DNA of 8,568 bases, from positions 1 through 8,568 of the forward strand of contig JAITJT010000032.1 in the NCBI GenBank assembly GCA_031278795.1. The letters are read 5' to 3'. A program made the position numbers and the translations under genes. Position 1 is the first letter of the stretch; each line of letters opens with the position of its first letter. The stretch is from Deltaproteobacteria bacterium (GTDB taxonomy: Bacteria > Desulfobacterota > Desulfarculia > Adiutricales > Adiutricaceae). The notes beneath the pieces were generated by a model. The model was not told the origin of the DNA and made no database searches. It worked only from the letters and a program-made list of their open reading frames with translations. This document shows positions 1-5,001 of this stretch, piece after piece.

Positions 1-247
1 CACGCCCCTTTACGTATTTTTTAAAGTGTTTTTAATTTTTTTAAATTGTTCATAGAGCTTTTGGGTACTTTAGCCGCAAATTTTTCCGCTTTTCCCCAAA
101 CCAAGGAGAGCCTCAGCATAGATAAAAAACGGGGTTCGGGGCCTAAAAACAAGAAAAAAGTCAGAAAAACCACCAGATGGAGGTGACATAATCTCGGGCA
201 CCGCCATTAGAAGCGTTGAAAGAGTTTTCCTCTAGGAGGAGGTGAGA
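1..247. other. Intergenic stretch, no gene recognised
   Basis: This A/T-rich stretch has no convincing ORF, tRNA or known RNA motif on either strand. An SD-like GGAGGTGA occurs near 180 and AGGAGGAGGTG near 234-244, but the reading frames that follow stop within a few codons. A small dyad, CCTC-TAG-GAGG, lies at 229-239, about 100 bp upstream of the predicted sigma-54 start site, and could be a regulator site. The gene that precedes this segment must lie outside the window. Confidence 0.5.
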
Positions 248-287
248 TTTCCGGAAAGTACCTGAAAACATTGAACTTTTCCGGATA
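248..287 (+). promoter_or_regulatory. Tandem TTTCCGGA sites, candidate activator-binding region
   Basis: A perfect 10-bp palindrome TTTCCGGAAA sits at 248-257, and a near copy, TTTCCGGATA, at 278-287. Their centres are exactly 30 bp apart, close to three helical turns, at about -82 and -52 from the start site predicted for the sigma-54 promoter at 308-323. Sigma-54 promoters need an enhancer-binding protein that usually recognises spaced dyads upstream, so this is a reasonable candidate site (inference). CCGGAAAGT (251-259) can also pair with ACTTTTCCGG (275-284), but both arms lie upstream of the predicted transcript, which favours a DNA-level role. Confidence 0.4.
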
Positions 288-307
288 AAGAGACCTTTTC
301 AATTATT

Positions 308-323
308 TGGCATAAAAGGTGCT
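308..323 (+). promoter_or_regulatory. Sigma-54 promoter for the GGDEF-PilZ operon
   Basis: The sequence TGGCATA-N4-GTGCT compares with the sigma-54 consensus TGGCACG-N4-TTGCW. The invariant GG (309-310) and GC (321-322) are separated by exactly 10 bp. The -24 element matches TGGCA in full and the -12 element keeps TGC. The start site would be near 334, giving a leader of about 57 nt before the GGDEF gene. No competing sigma-70 promoter stands out nearby. Confidence 0.6.
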
Positions 324-343
324 TATAACTCCATCGGGAAGAA

Positions 344-370
344 AACGATCCATATTTTTATGGTTTCGTT
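344..370 (+). promoter_or_regulatory. 5' UTR stem-loop before the GGDEF gene
   Basis: AACGA (344-348) pairs with TCGTT (366-370) and CCAT (350-353) pairs with ATGG (360-363). This gives a 9-bp stem with a small 1x2 internal loop and an ATTTTT loop. It ends 7 nt before the GGAGG ribosome binding site (378-382), which is 8 nt from the ATG. It lies inside the transcript predicted from the sigma-54 promoter and could affect translation or mRNA stability. It does not resemble a known c-di-GMP riboswitch class. Confidence 0.4.
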
Positions 371-390
371 GTTATATGGAGGAATAAACA

Positions 391-1716
391 ATGAGAAAAT
401 CCACAGTTTTAGTCCTAGACTCCTTTAGGGACAACATGACCAGGATATCCAGCGCTGTGAGGCCCTTTTCCGCGGGCGTCATGTGGGCCGAGACCTTTGA
501 CGAGGCCAAGAGGCTGATTAGCGAGGCCAGGCCTCAGATAATACTAGCCGCTGACGACCTGCCGGGGCTCTCCTCGCCTGTGGAGCTGATCGAGCTCATC
601 AACAACTACAGGCTAGCGGCCCAGTTGGTGGTGCTCACTAGAGAGCCCAACTTTGAGAGGGACATGGACCTGGTCGCAAGCGGTGTGTTCATGGTGCTGG
701 CGTCGCCCATCAACGTGGAGAAACTCAGGCGCGTTGTGAAAAAAATCTTAGACAGCTATGATATCTTCAACAGCATAACCACCCGCAGCCCCTTGGATAT
801 CGAAAAGGAGCTAGCCATATACAAGTGCCTGGCTTCCCACCAGGAGATCGAGCCCCTGGTGGACTCCATCCGCCAAGCCGCCTCCCAGCTCTTCGAGGGA
901 GCAAACGTCGAGGTGGAGCTGGAGCCTTCCATCAGCCAGTCCTGTTCGGAGGATGACTCCATGATAAGCTTCGAGCCAAATAAATGGCAGCAGCCAGGTG
1001 CCGAGACCCACAAATTCGCGTGGAAAGGTGAATCCCTGGGCTCGCTCACCATCTCCTTTCCCAACGGCCAATCCGACGTGAGCCAGCTGGATGCGGAAAC
1101 CTTGGACGAGCTGGTCTGGGCCGCCTCCTTGCACCTCTACCAGGCCAAGCGGTACCAGGACGCCTTGCAGCTAGCCTCCAGGGACCATCTCACCGGACTC
1201 CTAAACCGCAGGGCCTTTGCCGAGAACCTCTCCAGGGAGTTTGCCAAGGCCGAGCGCCACAACACGCCCATGAGCCTGCTCATGCTGGATATAGACCACT
1301 TCAAGAGCATAAATGACAACTTCGGCCATCAGGCCGGAGACGAGATATTGAAATGGCTCGCGAGCGTGCTTCAGAAAACCATCCGCTTTGGCGATCTGGC
1401 CTTCCGGGTAGGTGGAGAGGAATTCGCGGTGCTTCTGCCCTGGGCTGACGAGGAGCAGGCCAAAATACTCGCCGAGAGGCTGAAAGTAGCCTTAGCCGAG
1501 GACATGAATCTGAAACTAGCCCACCTGGTGCGCCCCACCATAAGTCAGGGAGTCGCGACCATGAAGCATTTCCTTATAAAAACTCCCGAAGATTTGATAT
1601 ACTGGTCAGACCAGGCGATGTATCTCGCGAAAAAAGAGGGACGCAACACCATTCGCCTCCTTACCGATTTGCAATCCAAGACAAAATTCGAGGATACCCA
1701 CTATGTCTTCCAATGA
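391..1716 (+). CDS. Diguanylate cyclase with pseudo-receiver, GAF-like and GGDEF domains
   Basis: This cytoplasmic signalling protein of 441 residues probably makes c-di-GMP from two GTP. Residues 1-125 fold like a response-regulator receiver, but the key positions are altered. The phosphoacceptor aligns with Ala54 (followed by Asp55-Asp56), Thr83 is kept, and the conserved Lys before Pro106 is Ser105. It is therefore probably a pseudo-receiver or one not controlled by ordinary phosphorylation. Residues about 130-255 look like a divergent GAF domain, ending in a helix that leads into DHLTGLLNR at 265. The GGDEF domain (about 263-430) has an intact GGEEF active site (341-345) and an RFGD inhibitory I-site (332-335), so both activity and product inhibition are expected. 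The start has a good SD (GGAGG, 8-nt spacing). The PilZ gene overlaps its 3' end by 14 nt. Confidence 0.93.
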   Translation: MRKSTVLVLDSFRDNMTRISSAVRPFSAGVMWAETFDEAKRLISEARPQIILAADDLPGLSSPVELIELINNYRLAAQLVVLTREPNFERDMDLVASGVFMVLASPINVEKLRRVVKKILDSYDIFNSITTRSPLDIEKELAIYKCLASHQEIEPLVDSIRQAASQLFEGANVEVELEPSISQSCSEDDSMISFEPNKWQQPGAETHKFAWKGESLGSLTISFPNGQSDVSQLDAETLDELVWAASLHLYQAKRYQDALQLASRDHLTGLLNRRAFAENLSREFAKAERHNTPMSLLMLDIDHFKSINDNFGHQAGDEILKWLASVLQKTIRFGDLAFRVGGEEFAVLLPWADEEQAKILAERLKVALAEDMNLKLAHLVRPTISQGVATMKHFLIKTPEDLIYWSDQAMYLAKKEGRNTIRLLTDLQSKTKFEDTHYVFQ

Positions 1717-2251
1717 AGAGAGGCGCAAAGGCCTGAGGGCCATGATGCCCACCCAGATGCTCTTTAACCTGCTCGACTCTCCGGCGGATTATATCCGCGG
1801 ACAAAACTCCACCGTCAAAAGGCTCGCGGCCCTGGACGCCGAGCCCATGCCCAGGCCCAAATCCGAATCCCACATACTCCTCTCCCGCATTGACCGCAAA
1901 CTCTCCCTAATCCTCAGCATCTTGGCCGAGTCTAGCACCCGCAAAACCTACATGAACCAGGCCATGGTGCAGGACATCTCGGAATTTGGGCTCTCCTTTG
2001 GGCACTACACGGACTTTCCCATCGGGACCTACCTGGAGATAGGCCTGGTGCTCCCCTACTCTGAGGCCCGCATGATGGACATTGCCGGAAGGGTGGTGAG
2101 GATCCTAGGGGCCGAGGAGAACACCTCATCCGAGCGCTTCATGTACGGCTTCGAGTTCACTGACATCCTGGGAAGCGACCAGAACGAGATTGTCCAGTGG
2201 ATCTTCACCAAACAGCGTGAAGAAATCAGAAGGCGCCGGGAAATCCTTTAA
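1703..2251 (+). CDS. PilZ-domain protein, probable c-di-GMP effector
   Basis: This is a 182-residue soluble protein. The C-terminal half (about 80-175) is a PilZ domain, with the DISEFG motif at 91-96 matching the D/NxSxxG c-di-GMP-binding motif and the usual basic C-terminal helix (residues 170-180). The N-terminal 80 residues carry a helical stretch (about 58-75). The first half of the PilZ signature, RxxxR, is not visible in its expected place; RIDRK (62-66) is the nearest basic cluster. Ligand binding may therefore be weak, altered or absent. The start is supported by GAGGA (1690-1694) 8 nt upstream. The gene overlaps the diguanylate cyclase by 14 nt in another frame, implying translational coupling, and a cyclase-effector pair is the natural reading. 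No strong terminator follows. Confidence 0.88.
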   Translation: MSSNEERRKGLRAMMPTQMLFNLLDSPADYIRGQNSTVKRLAALDAEPMPRPKSESHILLSRIDRKLSLILSILAESSTRKTYMNQAMVQDISEFGLSFGHYTDFPIGTYLEIGLVLPYSEARMMDIAGRVVRILGAEENTSSERFMYGFEFTDILGSDQNEIVQWIFTKQREEIRRRREIL

Positions 2252-2541
2252 AACACCTAAAAATCGCTTAAAAACGCGGCTAATAATCCAAAATATTAAC
2301 TTTTAAGAAGCTATAATTTTAAAAGAGAATCCAAAACACCACATATTATTGACTGTTAAATTTAAATTTTAGCTTTTCTAGTTATTTTATGGCTTTTTAC
2401 CTAAAGAGCTTAATGAAAAAAATTTGTGAGACCACTATTCTCTCTAGTGCCCTTGTCTTTCCCATAGCTAAACGCTTAGAAAGCTATCGAGCCTTTAAAC
2501 ATTTCCAAAAACGCCCCTTTCCCTCTCAATTGAAGCTCTTT
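2252..2541. other. AT-rich spacer between convergent genes
   Basis: The spacer separates the PilZ gene from the convergent ABC-F gene. It holds an AT-rich inverted repeat, CTTTTAA (2300-2306) with TTAAAAG (2319-2325), and a weak AAAGCT/AGCcTTT hairpin at 2480-2496. Neither has the GC-rich stem plus T-run of a clear intrinsic terminator. A short rightward ORF from 2389 runs into the antisense of the ABC-F gene and has no ribosome binding site, so it is not called. Confidence 0.45.
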
Positions 2542-4029
2542 CTACGACTTATTGGGTCCTGCAAGGGAAATGAAAGAGGTCGCCACCTTTTCCAGAAAGG
2601 TAAAATCATGCTCGCAAACTACGAGAGTGATTTTTGACTTCGTAAGAAGATTTTCAATTTCCATTCTGCTGATGATGTCTACGTTCGCTAGTGGCTCATC
2701 CCAAAGGTAAAGGTGTGCCTCTGTCAAAATGCTTGCCGCCAGGTAAGCTTTTTTTCTTTGGCCTAAACTTAATGAGGAAAAGTCAGAATTTAGCGCCTCT
2801 CTCGTAAAGCCCAGAAGTCTCAAAAGGCTCTTAAAGCGTCCCTCGTCTAAGCCTCTTTCCTTGGCCATCTCCCTTAGGTTTAAGGTAGTGGCATCCGGAT
2901 TTTGCGGGACAAAGGAAACGATAGCTCTCTTGGAGACTTTCAATTCCCCCGCAATAATCCTTCCTTCGCCCATAAGAAGCTTCATAAGAAGCGATTTTCC
3001 AGAGCCGTTGGGGCCCTTAAGCGCCAATCTGTCCCCTTGGTTTATTGTAAAAGATAGATCTGTTAAGACCGGTTTTTCATCGTAGCCAGCGCTCAAGCTT
3101 GTTGCCCTAGCTATTACACCCCCCTCAAAGATTAATGGTTTTAGGCTAAGCTCGGAGCTCTTCTTTTCCGTCTTGACTATCTCCCTTCTTTCCTCAACGG
3201 CTTTTTCTCTTCTCCTTGTGATGTTTTTACTTTTTTTCTGCATTTTGGCGGCTTTATGACCAATAAAGCCTCTATTCACAGGGCCCTTGCCGTATTTTCC
3301 TTTTTCCGTTGATTTGGCCCAGTCCGAGCTTTTTTGCGCGGCCTCCTCCAGCCTTTTTATGTCTTTTTTGAGCATCAGAGCGTTAAGCTCCCGCCTCTTT
3401 TCCTCCCTTTCTCTGTTTTCCCACCAGACGCTGAAATTGCCGCGACACAGCTCCGCTCCCTCCGGGTTTAAGGAGATGATATGGTCAACCGCCCCATCTA
3501 AAAGCTCTCTATCGTGGGAGACCAGGATGAAGCCCTTTTTCAAGGAGAGGTAACGGGCGACTACGATCCTTCCTTCCCTATCAAGGTTGCGGACGGGTTC
3601 GTCTATGAGGGGAAAGACCTCGTCTTCGGTAAAGAGAATGGATAAGAGTACCTTAACTCTCTCTCCGCCGGAAAGTTCCCCTATGGGCCTTTTTAAGGTG
3701 TTTTCGGGAAGTTTTAAGAAGTCGGCCTCGCGCTTGAGTTTCCACTCTAGAAGCCCATTGTCTGGCCTAAGCGCTAAGGTTAATTCCAGGGCGTTTAGCC
3801 CCTCGTTTGGTAGTTCCGGAGGGAAGTATGGCAATGGGAAGGGTGTGATAATACTACCCGTATGTTCCAATGTACCTTCCAGAAGACGAAGTAAAGTTGT
3901 CTTGCCTCTGCCGTTACGACCGACGAGACCCAGTTTCCAGGAGGTATCGATATTTAAAGATAGTGAAGAGAAAAGAGGATCCCCGCCCGGATAATTGAAG
4001 CTAAGGTCCTTTATGATTATGGTTGACAT
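2542..4029 (-). CDS. Lsa-like ABC-F ATPase (ribosome protection type)
   Basis: This soluble protein of 495 residues has two ABC ATPase domains and no membrane segment. NBD1 has Walker A GRNGRGKTT (37-45), signature LSGGE (119-123), Walker B LIDEP (141-145) and switch His172. A Lys/Arg/Glu-rich linker (about 200-300) forms the interdomain region. NBD2 has GPNGSGKS (339-346), LSLGQ (420-424), WDEP (443-446) and His474. The overall pattern and the length (about 500 residues) resemble the Lsa-type ABC-F group, whose members bind the ribosomal E site and displace lincosamides, streptogramin A or pleuromutilins. Substrates here cannot be read from sequence. In NBD1 the usual DEPTNHLD is DEPVRNLD. 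Codon use is more A/T-rich than in the flanking genes, and it stands alone on the opposite strand, so it may have been acquired. The SD AGGAA (4043-4039) lies 9 nt from the ATG. Confidence 0.9.
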   Translation of the reverse strand: MSTIIIKDLSFNYPGGDPLFSSLSLNIDTSWKLGLVGRNGRGKTTLLRLLEGTLEHTGSIITPFPLPYFPPELPNEGLNALELTLALRPDNGLLEWKLKREADFLKLPENTLKRPIGELSGGERVKVLLSILFTEDEVFPLIDEPVRNLDREGRIVVARYLSLKKGFILVSHDRELLDGAVDHIISLNPEGAELCRGNFSVWWENREREEKRRELNALMLKKDIKRLEEAAQKSSDWAKSTEKGKYGKGPVNRGFIGHKAAKMQKKSKNITRRREKAVEERREIVKTEKKSSELSLKPLIFEGGVIARATSLSAGYDEKPVLTDLSFTINQGDRLALKGPNGSGKSLLMKLLMGEGRIIAGELKVSKRAIVSFVPQNPDATTLNLREMAKERGLDEGRFKSLLRLLGFTREALNSDFSSLSLGQRKKAYLAASILTEAHLYLWDEPLANVDIISRMEIENLLTKSKITLVVCEHDFTFLEKVATSFISLAGPNKS

Positions 4030-4129
4030 GACGGACTATTCCTAAGAAGCTCACGAGGAACTTTTTATAACGCGGAGGTTTGGCTATTATCCGAAATTTA
4101 TCAACCTAGCTCTTCACCTTAACTCCTTT
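4030..4129 (-). promoter_or_regulatory. ABC-F leader with possible 3-codon uORF and SD-masking hairpin
   Basis: Reading leftwards, AAAGGAG (4129-4123) is followed after 5 nt by GTG-AAG-AGC-TAG (4117-4106), a 3-codon reading frame with a better ribosome binding site than the main gene. Further on, TTCCT (4060-4056) can pair with AGGAA (4043-4039), which is the SD of the ABC-F gene, with a 12-nt loop. Antibiotic-resistance ABC-F genes are often controlled by leader peptides, so ribosome-dependent unmasking of the SD is possible. The uORF is very short and could be chance. Confidence 0.3.
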
Positions 4130-4287
4130 ATATCTTGTTATTTAGATGTATGAATTATGGAAGTCCTTAAAGCCTAACAAAAAACAATAGTCGCGTCAAA
4201 TGATAATTTGTTGCAAGCTCGATTTAGCACATCGTCTCTGATTTTTAGTTTTTTTGCCTAAGGCTTGTTAGGAAACGGAGAAAGTTT

Positions 4288-4332
4288 AAAAAAAAGATGC
4301 CTTCGTAAAAGGACTCCCGCTACGGAAGAGGC
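4288..4332 (-). terminator. Intrinsic terminator on the minus strand
   Basis: On the minus strand GCCTCTTCCGTA (4332-4321) pairs, with single-base bulges, with TACGAAGGC (4307-4299). ATC and eight T residues (4295-4288) follow. This is a good Rho-independent terminator reading leftwards towards the ABC-F gene. Its 3' arm can instead join the long-range stem 4424-4431, so it belongs to the structured RNA described at 4288-4431. Confidence 0.55.
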
Positions 4333-4431
4333 GTTTTAGCAGATGTTGAAGCCCCCAAAATAAGACTTAGGTCAAAATAGTAAAGATCCTCAGCCTCAAG
4401 AGGGGGTTTTCACCTAAAGTCCCAAGGCATC
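4288..4431 (-). ncRNA. Candidate structured RNA (unassigned), leftward
   Basis: GATGCCTT (4431-4424) is perfectly complementary to AAGGCATC (4303-4296), which is directly followed by T8 (4295-4288). Just inside, GGACT (4422-4418) pairs with AGTCC (4315-4311). Within that, TTAGGT (4417-4412) pairs with ACCTAA (4372-4367) around a small CCT-CTTG-AGG hairpin. The result is a closed, rod-like fold of about 140 nt with a poly-U end, as in independent small RNAs or leader attenuators. It matches no RNA family I can recognise. It could be a stand-alone sRNA or part of a long ABC-F leader, ending 258 nt before that start codon. No promoter was identified. The T-run on only one side sets the strand. 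Confidence 0.4.
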
Positions 4432-4437
4432 CACACC

Positions 4438-4466
4438 AAAAAAAGAGAAACGCGCCCTCCTAGGGC
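4438..4466 (-). terminator. Possible minus-strand terminator or activator dyad
   Basis: GCCCT-AGG-AGGGC (4466-4454 on the minus strand) is a perfect 5-bp stem, followed by GCG, TTTCTC and then T7 (4444-4438). It could end a leftward transcript. A longer dyad, TAGGGCC/GGCCCCTA (4461-4481), overlaps it. Both lie 80-110 bp upstream of the start site of the rightward sigma-54 promoter at 4537, so an enhancer-binding-protein site is an equally good explanation. Confidence 0.3.
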
Positions 4467-4536
4467 CCTGCTTGGCCCCTACCGGCATTACTCAGAGACA
4501 AAAAACCTTTGAGCTTACTAGCCATTTGAGCCTGGT

Positions 4537-4552
4537 TGGCACGACTATTGCT
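4537..4552 (+). promoter_or_regulatory. Consensus-perfect sigma-54 promoter
   Basis: TGGCACGACTATTGCT fits TGGCACG-N4-TTGCW at every defined position, with GG (4538-4539) and GC (4550-4551) 10 bp apart. The expected start is near 4562-4563. No conventional gene starts within the next 600 bp. The transcript immediately enters a strong stem-loop structure and then meets an intrinsic terminator, which points to a small RNA or a tiny mRNA. A direct repeat TTTGAGC (4508-4514 and 4525-4531) lies just upstream, and dyads at 4454-4481 could bind the activator. Confidence 0.75.
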
Positions 4553-4605
4553 GTAATATCCGGAGTGACCTGAGCCAACCCTGAATTCAGGGGGATATTG
4601 GTCAC

Positions 4606-4662
4606 ATGCGAAGTTATGGTGGACGCCCCAGGGCAGCACCAGATAAGCCCAGAGGCCCTTAG
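4606..4662 (+). CDS. Possible 18-residue Arg/Pro-rich peptide
   Basis: The frame opens with ATG at 4606 and encodes MRSYGGRPRAAPDKPRGP, ending in TAG at 4660-4662, whose last base is the first base of the terminator stem. It fills the gap between the 5' structured element and the terminator. Four Arg, one Lys and four Pro give a net charge of about +4. An SD-like GGGGGA (4590-4595) lies 10 nt upstream but is partly held in the 4579-4592 hairpin, so translation could be conditional. No family is recognised. Frames this short occur by chance, and the Pro/Arg bias may simply reflect the GC-rich hairpin sequence. Confidence 0.2.
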   Translation: MRSYGGRPRAAPDKPRGP

Positions 4663-4692
4663 CCTTGGGAAACGGCCCTTTCAAGGCCTTTT
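4662..4692 (+). terminator. Intrinsic terminator of the sigma-54 transcript
   Basis: GCCTTG (4662-4667) pairs perfectly with CAAGGC (4682-4687). An inner GG/CC extension (4668-4669 with 4676-4677) is possible. C and TTTT (4689-4692) follow, and the sequence continues as AGTAATTTTAG. The stem is good and the T-tract short, so termination may be incomplete. Confidence 0.5.
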
Positions 4693-4813
4693 AGTAATTT
4701 TAGATTATTTGCCCATATGTTCAGTTTTAGTTCACCAAAACTTCTCAATTGCTCCCTTGAGCGCCACCCTTTAGGGGCGCGACCCTTGACCATTTTGACT
4801 CCTAACTAGTGCT

Positions 4814-4836
4814 AAAGCCTTAGGCTTTGGCTTTTT
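4814..4836 (+). terminator. Second terminator-like hairpin in the spacer
   Basis: AAAGCC (4814-4819) and GGCTTT (4823-4828) form a perfect 6-bp hairpin with a TTA loop, followed by GGCTTTTT (4829-4836). AAAGCC can also pair with the second GGCTTT. Upstream lie two more hairpins, GCTC-CCTT-GAGC (4751-4762) and GCGCC/GGCGC (4761-4780). Together they may end read-through from the sigma-54 transcript or form a second small RNA. No promoter was found directly upstream. Confidence 0.35.
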
Positions 4837-4966
4837 CCCCCTCAGGCTGACAGTGGCGTATGCCTTTTTCTCTTAAAGCTTGTCCAAAAGCTAGTGGTTC
4901 CGGCCTTTTCCACTTTCCAGATTTTGTGGCCTTCCTTGTCCTTTGGAGAGAAAAGAAGAGAAAAAC

Positions 4967-4995
4967 TTGACAAATACTTAATTCGCCACTATCTT
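4967..4995 (+). promoter_or_regulatory. Sigma-70-type promoter upstream of the pilin operon
   Basis: A perfect -35 box TTGACA (4967-4972) is followed after 17 bp by TATCTT (4990-4995), a 4/6 match to the -10 consensus. The A-rich run just upstream of the -35 box resembles an UP element. Transcription would start near 5002. It is the best housekeeping promoter candidate for the zinc-ribbon and minor-pilin genes, with a leader of about 260 nt, or it could make a separate short RNA. Confidence 0.5.
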
Positions 4996-5001
4996 TATAG
5001 T

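Larger units (their letters stand above)
4563..4692 (+). ncRNA. Candidate sigma-54-dependent small RNA
   Basis: The predicted transcript of about 130 nt runs from the sigma-54 start to the terminator T-run. GTGACC (4565-4570) pairs with GGTCAC (4600-4605) around an inner hairpin from the 14-nt palindrome CCCTGAATTCAGGG (4579-4592). TGGTG (4617-4621) pairs with CACCA (4637-4641) around GCC-CCAG-GGC (4625-4634). The terminator hairpin occupies 4662-4687. Three well-formed hairpins between a perfect promoter and a terminator are unlikely in idle spacer DNA. Known sigma-54-driven sRNAs (Pxr, Qrr, CrcZ, GlmY) show the principle, but I see no likeness in sequence. It may also encode an 18-residue peptide. 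Targets are unknown; the neighbouring pilin operon is the obvious one to consider. Confidence 0.5.

Noticed and set aside
63..80. GGTACTTTAGCCGC as a further sigma-54 promoter
   Set aside because: The spacing is right but only about half of the consensus positions match, and no gene or RNA follows closely.
1..390. c-di-GMP riboswitch (GEMM) before the GGDEF gene
   Set aside because: None of the conserved GEMM core sequences could be found in the leader or elsewhere in the spacers.
2389..2637. 82-residue rightward ORF between the PilZ and ABC-F genes
   Set aside because: It has no ribosome binding site, overlaps the ABC-F coding region antisense by about 95 bp, and has no recognisable domain.
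4420..4434. GTGGATGCCTTGG on the minus strand, resembling the 5' region of 23S rRNA
   Set aside because: The likeness covers only about 13 nt and breaks down at once on both sides, so it is probably chance.
4460..4684. 74-residue leftward ORF in the large spacer
   Set aside because: It lies antisense to the sigma-54 promoter, the small RNA and its terminator, has no clear ribosome binding site, and has no family resemblance.
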